Assembly (NCBI GenBank): GCA_029939445.1
Contig: JAOZSY010000165.1
Coordinates: forward strand, 1 to 6,001
Length of the DNA stretch: 6,001 nt
Reading direction: 5' to 3'
Source: Bacteroidales bacterium
GTDB lineage: Bacteria > Bacteroidota > Bacteroidia > Bacteroidales > UBA1556
Shown: piece after piece, positions 1 to 6,001 of the stretch
Numbering within the stretch: the first letter of the stretch is position 1
Layout of the letters: each line of letters opens with the position of its first letter
Translations under genes and position numbers: made by a program
The notes under the pieces: generated by a model
Told to the model about the DNA's origin: nothing
What the model saw: the letters and a program-made list of their open reading frames with translations, nothing else
Database searches by the model: none

Positions 1-85
1 ATAATGATACTGGCAGCGTAAACGACGCTGCTTGTGCAGCGTTCCGATAATTATCAGAACCATTGCTGTCTATCATTATAACATA
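1..85. repeat. Structured intergenic repeat, copy 1 (left edge probably cut by the window)
   Basis: Seen directly: bases 1-9 (ATAATGATA) are the exact reverse complement of 71-79 and form an outer stem. Inside it, 13-19 (GCAGCGT) pairs with 25-31 around a 5-base loop. GCAGCGT recurs at 36-42, so 27-31 could instead pair with 36-40. Bases 41-60 form a second inverted repeat: GTTC/GAAC arms around the perfect palindrome GATAATTATC (46-55), with one mismatch. The 3' part (61-82) matches 1391-1412 downstream of the next gene at 18 of 22 positions, so this is a repeated element and not a chance hairpin. Its GC-rich core stands out from the AT-rich surroundings. Function is unknown: a dispersed palindromic repeat, a 3'-UTR fold of an upstream gene outside the window, or a recombination site are all possible. 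Because copy 2 starts one base further out (TATAATGA), the element probably continues at least one base left of position 1. Confidence 0.6.
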
Positions 86-139
86 CACAAGCAATAATTC
101 TAAAACAAGCAACAATAATCAGATATAATTGATTTGCTA

Positions 140-171
140 TTTCTATTATAAAGTATAATTCTTTATATTTG
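140..171 (+). promoter_or_regulatory. Candidate Bacteroidota-type promoter for the lipoprotein hydrolase
   Basis: Bases 164-171 read TATATTTG, an exact match to the TAnnTTTG -7 element used by the primary sigma factor of Bacteroidota. Twenty bases upstream, 140-143 reads TTTC, one mismatch from the usual TTTG -33 box. A better TTTG at 133-136 is too far away (27-base spacer). Transcription would start near 178 and leave a leader of roughly 115 bases before the ATG at 293. That leader contains a 17-codon reading frame (212-265). In DNA this AT-rich such matches arise by chance, so this is a plausible site and not a demonstrated one. The rest of 86-292 holds only an imperfect direct repeat (ACAAGCAA at 87-94 and 105-112). 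Confidence 0.35.
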
Positions 172-292
172 CTAAATGATTAATTGGTTTATAAAATTGG
201 AAAGGATTTCTATGTTTAACAATATGGAGTTTCAGAAAGCCCAAATTTTATATTGCAATAGTTAACAAATAGAAACTAAAAAAATTAAAATC

Positions 293-1336
293 ATGAAAAA
301 ATTAATAATCATACTTTCTTTATTTATAATCTTACAAAGTTGTTCAAATAATCAGGAAACGAATATTGTAGAACTTGATAAGAGCAGTTATTTAGATTAT
401 TCGGAACGTGATGATATATTATCTGGAGGAGTAAAAATGATACCGATACAAACATCTGCTGGAGAATTTAAAGTTTGGACTAAAAGGGTGGGGAATAATC
501 CTAAGATGAAAGTATTATTACTCCATGGAGGGCCTGGTGCCACACACGAATATTTAGAAGCTTTTGATTCCTACTTTCCAAATGCGGAAATTGAATATTA
601 TTATTATGATCAGTTGGAATCGGCTTATAGCGATCAGCCAAATGATAGTAGCCTTTGGAGTGTTGATAGATATGTTGATGAAGTGGAGCAAGTACGTAAA
701 GCTCTTGGATTGGATAATACTAATTTCTATCTCTACGGTCAATCTTGGGGTGGTATTTTAGCCATGGAATATGCATTAAAATATCAGGACAATTTGAAAG
801 CTCTTATTATTTCTAATATGATGGCATCTATTCCTGAATATAATAAATACGCCAATGATGTGCTAGGTCCTCAACTGAATCCAGAGGTTTTAGCAGAGGT
901 TAGAGCTTTGGAGAAAGAAGGTGATTTTAGTAATCCACGCTATGCCGAATTAGTATATACTCATTACTATCCTAAACATGTGCTACGAATGCCGTTAGAA
1001 GAATGGCCAAATCCTGTTAACAGAGCTTTTGCTCACGTAAATTATAATTTTTATGAGACAATGCAAGGGCCAAGTGAATTTGGGAGTATGGGCAATTCTA
1101 AATTGAAAAACTGGGATATTACAGAGCAACTTTCAAAAATATCCGTTCCGACATTATCTATTGGAGGAGCCTATGACACTATGGACCCAAAGCATATGGA
1201 ATGGATTGCCACAGAAGTTCAAAATGGACAATATTTACATTGTCCGAATGGAAGTCATATGTCCATGTATGACGATCAGGAAACCTACTTTAAGGGGATA
1301 ATTAAATTTATTAAAGATGTAAATCAAGGAAAGTAA
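293..1336 (+). CDS. Lipoprotein alpha/beta hydrolase, proline iminopeptidase family
   Basis: Probably an aminopeptidase that removes N-terminal proline (or a related small residue) from peptides, anchored in the cell envelope. Residues 1-16 are a short lipoprotein signal peptide: two lysines, a hydrophobic stretch, then the lipobox LQSC with acylated Cys17. The mature part is an alpha/beta-hydrolase. HGGPG at 78-82 forms the oxyanion-hole region typical of proline iminopeptidases, GQSWGG at 149-154 carries nucleophile Ser151, and a helical cap follows at about 165-265. Asp295 (GGAYD) and His322 (GSH) complete the triad. At 347 residues it is full length for the family plus the signal peptide. 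The start is supported because the signal peptide begins exactly there and the first upstream in-frame codon of note is a stop at 263-265. The leader is A-rich without a clear Shine-Dalgarno site, as usual in Bacteroidota. It is a lone gene bracketed by two copies of a structured repeat. Family membership is firm. Substrate is inferred; other alpha/beta hydrolases, such as amidases acting on non-peptide substrates, share this fold and HGGPG motif. Confidence 0.93.
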   Translation: MKKLIIILSLFIILQSCSNNQETNIVELDKSSYLDYSERDDILSGGVKMIPIQTSAGEFKVWTKRVGNNPKMKVLLLHGGPGATHEYLEAFDSYFPNAEIEYYYYDQLESAYSDQPNDSSLWSVDRYVDEVEQVRKALGLDNTNFYLYGQSWGGILAMEYALKYQDNLKALIISNMMASIPEYNKYANDVLGPQLNPEVLAEVRALEKEGDFSNPRYAELVYTHYYPKHVLRMPLEEWPNPVNRAFAHVNYNFYETMQGPSEFGSMGNSKLKNWDITEQLSKISVPTLSIGGAYDTMDPKHMEWIATEVQNGQYLHCPNGSHMSMYDDQETYFKGIIKFIKDVNQGK

Positions 1337-1338
1337 AA

Positions 1339-1423
1339 TATAATGAAGCAGTTCGCTGTTGCAGGAAACGCTAATTCAACGTTTTCAATACATTGCGCAC
1401 TATTATTATAACAACATACGCAA
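1339..1423. repeat. Structured intergenic repeat, copy 2, directly after the hydrolase stop codon
   Basis: Begins three bases after the TAA of the hydrolase. The outer stem pairs 1339-1346 (TATAATGA) with 1403-1410, including one G-T pair. Inside, 1347-1351 (AGCAG) pairs with 1356-1360 around a TTCG loop, and 1364-1370 (GGAAACG) pairs with 1380-1386 (CGTTTTC) with one wobble pair around a 9-base loop. The 3' part 1391-1412 is 18/22 identical to 61-82 of copy 1 and is followed in both by ATAC-CAA. The second internal hairpin occupies the same place as 41-60 of copy 1 but uses different bases, which argues for selection on structure. Both copies have the same orientation relative to the gene. 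There is no T-run after it, so it is not a canonical intrinsic terminator, though it could stabilise the 3' end of the hydrolase mRNA. No match to the attC core RYYYAAC/GTTRRRY was found. Confidence 0.55.
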
Positions 1424-1740
1424 AAACCATACACATTTGTAATTCATATAAACCATTGTTTGATCCAAAATAATAAAAGAGTATTTCTTTTCAATACGAA
1501 GAGATTCAGCGAAATATGAAATATTTTATACAAAGGCTCATACATAAAGCGGGTAACTGAAAATATTGAAAGATTGTGCAAATAATATGTGAGCGCCTTA
1601 TCGAAAATATTATTACTTTTAAAAAATGGAATTATGTAACTAATTTTAGTTGGAGTTATGTATGAATTTGTAAGTTAACCATTGTGGTATCTTGCCTTAC
1701 AAAAGGGTAAACTTTTGGCTCTAAATAAGAAAATATAGAT
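1424..1740 (+). other. Gene-free leader region upstream of the hybrid histidine kinase
   Basis: No convincing gene on either strand; the longest + strand frame with an ATG that I noted (1516-1560) is 14 codons. The region holds several short AT-rich inverted repeats: AAATAT/ATATTT at 1512-1526, AATAATAT/ATATTATT at 1581-1588 and 1607-1614 (18-base loop), and AACTAA/TTAGTT at 1638-1651 (2-base centre). The last two lie about 90-160 bases before the kinase start and could be operator or leader structures. A near match to the Bacteroidota -7 box (TGAATTTG, 1663-1670) lacks a properly spaced -33 partner, so no promoter is called. The 8-mer AACCATTG occurs at 1451 and 1677 and also at 58 in repeat copy 1, which may be chance. 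Confidence 0.4.
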
Positions 1741-4071
1741 ATGGAATCAAAACCTACATATGAAGAATTGGAAATAGAAGTTAAAAAACTTCGTAAAGAA
1801 TTAGAGAATGATTCCACAAGAAAAGAATTTCGTCTATTAAAAAATATTTTAAGCTTATCAAGTGAAATAGCAATTGCTGCTACAGATATAAATCTAAATA
1901 TAATCTTTTTTAATACAAAAGCAGAAGAAATATTTGGATACAAATCATCAGAAGTTATAGGAAAAAATTTAACAGAGATTCATGCAATGAAAAATGTTGA
2001 ATTAAAACAGATTGAAGATGCAGTAGAAATTGTAAAGAAAACTGGTAACTATGAACATTGGTTTAATATTGACACAAAATATCTGAAATCAAATGTGCGC
2101 GGAATTTGGAATAAAGAAAAGGAACTTGATGGTTTAGTTTTATTTACAACTGACATTACTGAGCAGCTAGTATCACAAAAAGAAATTAGAAAACTATCAA
2201 CAGCAGTAGAGCAAAGTGCAAATACAATAGTAATAACAGATCCTGATGGAATTATTGAATATGCAAATCCTAAATTCACAGAATTATCGGGCTATGAACT
2301 AATAGAGGTTGTTGGGAAAAGCACAAGAATTCTAAATGCAGGAATACAATCCGATGATTATTATGCTAAAATGTGGCAAACAATTTCAGCAGGAAAAATA
2401 TGGAAAGGTGAATTTTGTAACAAAACAAAAGATGATATATTATATTGGGAACATGTAACCATTACACCGATTAAGGAAAACAAAGAAATAGTAAATTATC
2501 TTGCTATTAAAGAAGATATTACAGCAAGAAAGAAAGCAGAAGCTGCATTAAATAAAAGTGAAAATAGATTTAAGAATATTTTCGAAAATTCACCAACAGG
2601 TATAATTACTTATGATTTAAAAGGAAATGCAATTAATGTTAATAATCAAGTTGTAAAAATACTTGGCTCGCCATCGATTGAAGCAACAAAGCAAATTAAT
2701 GTATTACAATTCGAAAATTTAAAAAAAATAGGATTTTCAGAAGCGTTTCTTAAATGTGTAAAGACAAAAAAAACTATTAAAGGTGAAAATTTTTATACAA
2801 CAAATTGGGATCAGAAAAAATACATTCGTTATATATTAACGCCAATTTCAGATAATGGTATTGTTACAAGCATTTTGTGTATTTATGAAGACAGTACTGA
2901 ACGCAAAGAGGCAGAGCAAAAATTAAAATCAGCTAAAGAAGAAGCCGAAGAAAGCAACCAATTAAAAACGGAGTTTTTCAATAATATGTCCCACGAAATC
3001 AGGACTCCTATGAATGCTATATTAGGATTTTCGCAATTTATAGACAATCCTGATTTAAGTGAGGTGAAAAGAAAACAATATGTTGAAATAATAAAACAAA
3101 GTGGTAATCAATTATTACGAATTATTGATGATATTTTGGAAATTTCAAGTTTGGAAACAAAACAAGTAAAAACAATAGAGAAAGAAATTTGTCTAAATGA
3201 TTTATTACGAGATAAGTTTTCAATTTTTGAAATAAAAGCAAAAGAAAACAGAATTTCTCTCTATTTACATAAAGGATTGATGGATGGTGAAAGTACTATA
3301 ATTACAGATGCTTTAAAACTCAATAAAATTTTAGAAAACTTACTTGAAAATGCCTTAAAATTTACCACGTCTGGATTTATTGAATTTGGTTATAAAATAA
3401 TAAACGCCGAAATAGAATTGTATGTAAAGGACACAGGAATAGGAATAAAGCCTGAAAACCAGGAATTAATATTCAAACGATTTTCGCAAGAGGAAAAAAG
3501 CATAGAGCAGAAGGTAGATGGTTTAGGGTTAGGGTTATCAATTGCCAAAGAAAATGCAGAACTACTTGGTGGAAATTTGACCCTTCAATCAGAAAAAGGC
3601 AAAGGCTCAGTATTTTTTGTTACAATACCTTACAAGCGGGCTAATACAATAATAGAGCCAAATCTTACAGATAATGTAACTGAAACAACACACGAAAAAT
3701 ACACTGTTTTAGTAGTAGAAGATGAAGAAATGAATTATTTATATTTGGAAATTTTGCTTGGTAAATCAAAGCTTAATTTAAAAATTATACATGCAAAAAA
3801 TGGAAAAGAAGCCGTTGAGATATGTGAAGAAAATACCAATATAGGTTTAGTACTTATGGATATGAAAATGCCAATAATGTCAGGATTTGAAGCTACAAAG
3901 CTGATAAAAGCATTTCGCCCAAATTTACCAATAATTGCTCAAACTGCATATTCAATAGATATTGAGAAAGAAAAGGCTTTATCGGCAGGTTGTGACAATT
4001 TTATTTCAAAACCTATAAAAAAAGATAACTTATATGAGCTCTTGTATAAGAGCTTAATATTAAAAGAATAG
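1741..4071 (+). CDS. Soluble hybrid sensor histidine kinase (coiled coil, PAS x3, HisKA, HATPase, receiver)
   Basis: A cytoplasmic signal-sensing kinase that autophosphorylates on histidine and can pass the phosphate to its own receiver domain. Domain order by residue: a charged coiled coil at 5-28, PAS at about 30-138, PAS at about 151-260 (YANPKFTELSGY, ending YLAIKEDIT), PAS at about 277-387, and a coiled-coil linker 388-412. HisKA follows with His418 in MSHEIRTPMN. The HATPase has an N box with Asn537, G1 box DTGIGI at 564-569, F box at 578-581 and G2 box GLGLG at 594-598. The receiver spans about 654-774 with acidic pair Glu660/Asp661, phospho-acceptor Asp707 (VLMDMKMP), Thr735 and Lys757. 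All catalytic residues are present, so the protein should be active. There is no signal peptide or membrane segment, so it probably senses an internal cue such as redox, a small ligand or light; no LOV-type cysteine motif is seen. There is no Hpt or DNA-binding domain, and no partner regulator in the window. The ATG at 1741 is the first start after an in-frame stop at 1726-1728; AAGAAA at about 1728-1733 is a weak ribosome site. It is very A-rich, with frequent ATA and AAA codons. Confidence 0.95.
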   Translation: MESKPTYEELEIEVKKLRKELENDSTRKEFRLLKNILSLSSEIAIAATDINLNIIFFNTKAEEIFGYKSSEVIGKNLTEIHAMKNVELKQIEDAVEIVKKTGNYEHWFNIDTKYLKSNVRGIWNKEKELDGLVLFTTDITEQLVSQKEIRKLSTAVEQSANTIVITDPDGIIEYANPKFTELSGYELIEVVGKSTRILNAGIQSDDYYAKMWQTISAGKIWKGEFCNKTKDDILYWEHVTITPIKENKEIVNYLAIKEDITARKKAEAALNKSENRFKNIFENSPTGIITYDLKGNAINVNNQVVKILGSPSIEATKQINVLQFENLKKIGFSEAFLKCVKTKKTIKGENFYTTNWDQKKYIRYILTPISDNGIVTSILCIYEDSTERKEAEQKLKSAKEEAEESNQLKTEFFNNMSHEIRTPMNAILGFSQFIDNPDLSEVKRKQYVEIIKQSGNQLLRIIDDILEISSLETKQVKTIEKEICLNDLLRDKFSIFEIKAKENRISLYLHKGLMDGESTIITDALKLNKILENLLENALKFTTSGFIEFGYKIINAEIELYVKDTGIGIKPENQELIFKRFSQEEKSIEQKVDGLGLGLSIAKENAELLGGNLTLQSEKGKGSVFFVTIPYKRANTIIEPNLTDNVTETTHEKYTVLVVEDEEMNYLYLEILLGKSKLNLKIIHAKNGKEAVEICEENTNIGLVLMDMKMPIMSGFEATKLIKAFRPNLPIIAQTAYSIDIEKEKALSAGCDNFISKPIKKDNLYELLYKSLILKE
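4035..4056 (+). other. Short hairpin at the 3' end of the kinase gene
   Basis: Bases 4037-4043 (AGCTCTT) pair perfectly with 4048-4054 (AAGAGCT) across the 4-base loop GTAT. A G-T and a T-A pair can extend the stem to 9 bp. It lies inside the last codons of the kinase, in the final helix of the receiver. The next long T tract is at 4097-4111, more than 40 bases away, so the two do not form a standard intrinsic terminator. It may protect the mRNA 3' end, or it may be a chance product of the coding sequence. Confidence 0.3.
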
Positions 4072-4216
4072 CAGGGACTAACAATTAAAGCAATGATTTT
4101 TATTTTTTTTTGCATCCAAATATGTGTAGTATATTGAATTTAAACCGTTGAGTTAGCACCTTATTATAAAATTATAAATGAGAAGTGAATATAAGGAAAC
4201 CTTAATATATCGATAA
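4072..4216 (+). other. Intergenic gap between kinase and penicillin-acylase-family gene
   Basis: This 145-base gap holds a T tract (five T, one A, nine T) at 4097-4111 and, in the frame of the following gene, a 12-codon reading frame (4178-4216) whose TAA directly touches the acylase ATG. An AAGGA motif at 4193-4197 lies about 20 bases before the acylase ATG, too far to be its ribosome site. TTTG at 4109-4112 followed 17 bases later by TATATTGA (4130-4137) is a poor fit to the Bacteroidota promoter, so no promoter is called. The gap is long enough for the acylase to have its own promoter. Confidence 0.4.
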
Positions 4217-6001
4217 ATGGAAATTAAAGGAAAAGATAATATAGTTATTGAAAGAAATACCGAAGGTGTTCCTAAGGTTATTGTAAAAAATGAGACTGAT
4301 TTATATTTTGGTATGGGATATTGTCATGCTATGGATAGAGGAATTCAGATGATGTTGATGCGTATTTTGGGACAAGGAAGAGGCTCTGAATACTTGGATA
4401 ATAGTGATGATATGCTTGAGATTGATAAATTTTTCAGGCAAATGGATTGGAATAATAATATCAATGGTGAAATAGAAAAGTTTTCTGTTTCGGAGATGGA
4501 GAAATTAAAGGCTTATTGTGAGGGTGTGAATTTGCATTTTTCAAAAAGTAAACCATGGGAGCTTAATTTGTTGTTGGGCTATAAAAAATTTGATTGGCAA
4601 ATTGAAGATACTATTTTAATGAGCCGAATGGCTGGTTTCCTCACTCTTGCCCAGTCGCAAGGAGAAATTGAGAGGCTTTTTATTGAAATGGTGCAAAAAG
4701 GTGCTACTAAAGAGATGCTCAATGAACTTTTTCCTAATATTTTAGATAATTATAATGAAGAGATAGTAAAGAAAGTAAAGCTTATAGATAAAATTGTTCC
4801 TGATGCTGTAAAATGGAATTCAATAATTAATCCAATGATGGCTTCAAATAATTGGGTTATTTCTGGTAAGAAAACAAAAACAAAATCAGCTATTCTTTCA
4901 AATGACCCACATCTAGAAATTAATAGATTGCCTCCTGTATGGTATGAAATATCCTTTGAATTAGGAGAAACTACTGCTTATTCGGCCACAATGCCAGGCA
5001 TAAGTTCGCTTTTGATAGGGCGAAACAAAGATTTGGCATGGGGAGCAACTTATACATTTATGGATGCAATTGACTCATGGGTAGAAGATTGCAAAGATGG
5101 AAAATATCTTAAAGATAGTAAGTGGCACTCTTTTATTGAACGTAAAGAAATAATAAGACGTAAAAATAAAGCAGATGTTGAGCTTACTTATTTTGAGAAT
5201 GAACATGGTGTTTTAGAAGGAAATCCTTTTGAAGATGGTTATTATTTAACTACACTTTGGTCCGGAAAATTTGGCGGAGCTAGGTCATTAAAAGGTGGTT
5301 TGAAATTATGGAATGCAACTGATGTTAAGCAAGGAATGAAGTGTTTGGGAGAGCTTGAAATGTCTTTTAATTGGGTTTTGGCAGATATACAAGGAAATAT
5401 TGGTTATCAGATGTCGGGCTTGCTTCCCAAACGAAGGAAAGAGAATTCTGGATTTGTGCCTTTAATTGGATGGGATTCTGAGAACGATTGGAGAGGTTTC
5501 TATGATCTGGAGGATTTGCCTAAAGCATATAATCCGAAAGAAGAAATTTTTGTTACGGCAAATGAAAATTTGAGCCAATATGGAAAAGTTAACCCACATA
5601 CTATAGCGATGGGAAGTTATCGTTCTGATAGAATTAAAAAATTATTGATGGAAAAAGATGATTTCACTGTTGATGATATAAAAAGAATGCACTACGATGT
5701 GTATTCTAATCAAGCAGAGGTTTTTATGGAATTTATTAATACTTTACTTCCTCAAAACGAAAACGGAAATATTCTAAAAAACTGGGATTATTGTTATGAT
5801 ATAAATTCAAAAGGAGCATATTTATTTGAGCAAATTTATAGAGCATTATATTCAGAAGTGTTTGGAGAAATTTTAGGAAAAGATGTAAATGAATTTTTAC
5901 AAAATGAAACAGGAATATTTGTTGATTTTTATGAGAATTTTGACGCTATTTTATTAGCAGAAAAATCAGTTTGGTTTGACAAAAAAAGTAAAACTGAAAT
6001 T
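4217..6001 (+). CDS. Penicillin acylase family Ntn-hydrolase, apparently cytoplasmic (3' end outside window)
   Basis: An N-terminal-nucleophile amidohydrolase made as one chain that cuts itself into alpha and beta subunits. The family hydrolyses acyl-amide bonds in beta-lactams, acyl-homoserine lactones or other N-acyl compounds. Visible family blocks: VIERNTEGVP (10-19), GYCHAMDR (34-41) and GQGRGSEY (52-59) in the alpha part. Self-cleavage is predicted between Ala209 and Ser210, and SNNW (210-213) opens the beta subunit with Ser210 as nucleophile. NDPHL (229-233) places His232 at beta position 23, and GRNKDLAWG lies at 268-276. Asp283 and Asp286 match the calcium-ligand region of E. coli penicillin G acylase. 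TANE has Asn449 at beta position 240, the oxyanion-hole asparagine (241 in the E. coli enzyme). The reading frame is open through the last base, with 595 codons seen; the family is usually about 750-850 residues, so roughly the last fifth is missing. The protein starts directly at the first conserved strand with no signal peptide, and an in-frame TAA immediately precedes the ATG, so export is unlikely. The substrate cannot be told; His at beta 23 is more usual in cephalosporin and homoserine-lactone acylases than in penicillin G acylase (Gln). Confidence 0.93.
   Translation, partial: MEIKGKDNIVIERNTEGVPKVIVKNETDLYFGMGYCHAMDRGIQMMLMRILGQGRGSEYLDNSDDMLEIDKFFRQMDWNNNINGEIEKFSVSEMEKLKAYCEGVNLHFSKSKPWELNLLLGYKKFDWQIEDTILMSRMAGFLTLAQSQGEIERLFIEMVQKGATKEMLNELFPNILDNYNEEIVKKVKLIDKIVPDAVKWNSIINPMMASNNWVISGKKTKTKSAILSNDPHLEINRLPPVWYEISFELGETTAYSATMPGISSLLIGRNKDLAWGATYTFMDAIDSWVEDCKDGKYLKDSKWHSFIERKEIIRRKNKADVELTYFENEHGVLEGNPFEDGYYLTTLWSGKFGGARSLKGGLKLWNATDVKQGMKCLGELEMSFNWVLADIQGNIGYQMSGLLPKRRKENSGFVPLIGWDSENDWRGFYDLEDLPKAYNPKEEIFVTANENLSQYGKVNPHTIAMGSYRSDRIKKLLMEKDDFTVDDIKRMHYDVYSNQAEVFMEFINTLLPQNENGNILKNWDYCYDINSKGAYLFEQIYRALYSEVFGEILGKDVNEFLQNETGIFVDFYENFDAILLAEKSVWFDKKSKTEI

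Noticed and set aside
1..1423. The two repeats as true integron attC sites
   Set aside because: The ends do not carry the RYYYAAC and GTTRRRY cores on either strand, and no integrase is in the window. Only the cassette-like placement was kept as an inference.
1516..1560. 14-codon frame in the kinase leader
   Set aside because: Too short, with no ribosome site and nothing recognisable; no support beyond an ATG and a stop.
1581..1620. Rho-independent terminator after the hydrolase
   Set aside because: The stem is entirely A-T with an 18-base loop and only a short T run follows; too weak, and over 240 bases after the stop codon.
1656..1943. 95-codon open frame on the minus strand overlapping the kinase start
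   Set aside because: It is antisense to conserved kinase coding sequence, has no recognisable domain, and fits a chance frame in AT-rich DNA. The same applies to the minus-strand frames at 554-742 and 2049-2279 and the + strand frame at 564-761.
3520..3537. Telomere-like GGTTTAGGGTTAGGGTTA string
   Set aside because: It encodes the Gly-Leu-Gly-Leu-Gly G2 box of the kinase ATPase domain, so the repetition is explained by protein sequence.
293..6001. One antibiotic- or signal-degrading operon made of hydrolase, kinase and acylase
   Set aside because: Gaps of 404 and 145 bases, a structured repeat after the first gene, and differing predicted locations (envelope versus cytoplasm) do not support a single functional unit.

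Overview
The window looks like chromosomal DNA of a member of the Bacteroidota. The DNA is AT-rich and intergenic regions are long. Start codons follow A-rich leaders rather than strong Shine-Dalgarno sites, one upstream region has a TAnnTTTG-type -7 box, and the protein styles (a short lipoprotein signal on a proline-iminopeptidase-like hydrolase, a PAS-rich hybrid kinase) are common in that phylum. Order or genus cannot be fixed from this sequence alone.

Layout, all genes on the + strand. Bases 1-85 hold a structured, hairpin-rich repeat (copy 1). A candidate promoter lies at 140-171. A lipoprotein alpha/beta hydrolase of the proline iminopeptidase family runs from 293 to 1336. A second, diverged copy of the structured repeat starts three bases after its stop codon (1339-1423). 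About 315 bases with no recognisable gene follow, with several short AT-rich inverted repeats. A soluble hybrid histidine kinase occupies 1741-4071 (coiled coil, three PAS domains, HisKA, HATPase, receiver). After a 145-base gap, a penicillin-acylase-family Ntn-hydrolase begins at 4217 and runs off the right edge (595 codons visible, C-terminus missing).

How the parts relate: the three genes are separated by gaps of 404 and 145 bases, so they are probably separate transcription units rather than one operon. The kinase is an orphan here: no partner regulator, Hpt protein or obvious target is visible. The two hydrolases both cleave amide-type bonds, but one should be anchored in the envelope and the other appears cytoplasmic, so a shared pathway is not supported.

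The least ordinary signal is the pair of related structured repeats bracketing the lipoprotein gene. Their outer and 3' parts are similar in sequence. An internal inverted repeat sits at the same place in both but has different bases, which suggests a conserved fold. It could be a mobile or dispersed repeat, or a cassette-boundary-like element, but it does not match the integron attC core consensus. The coding genes themselves belong to well-known families, and no undescribed multi-gene system is evident.
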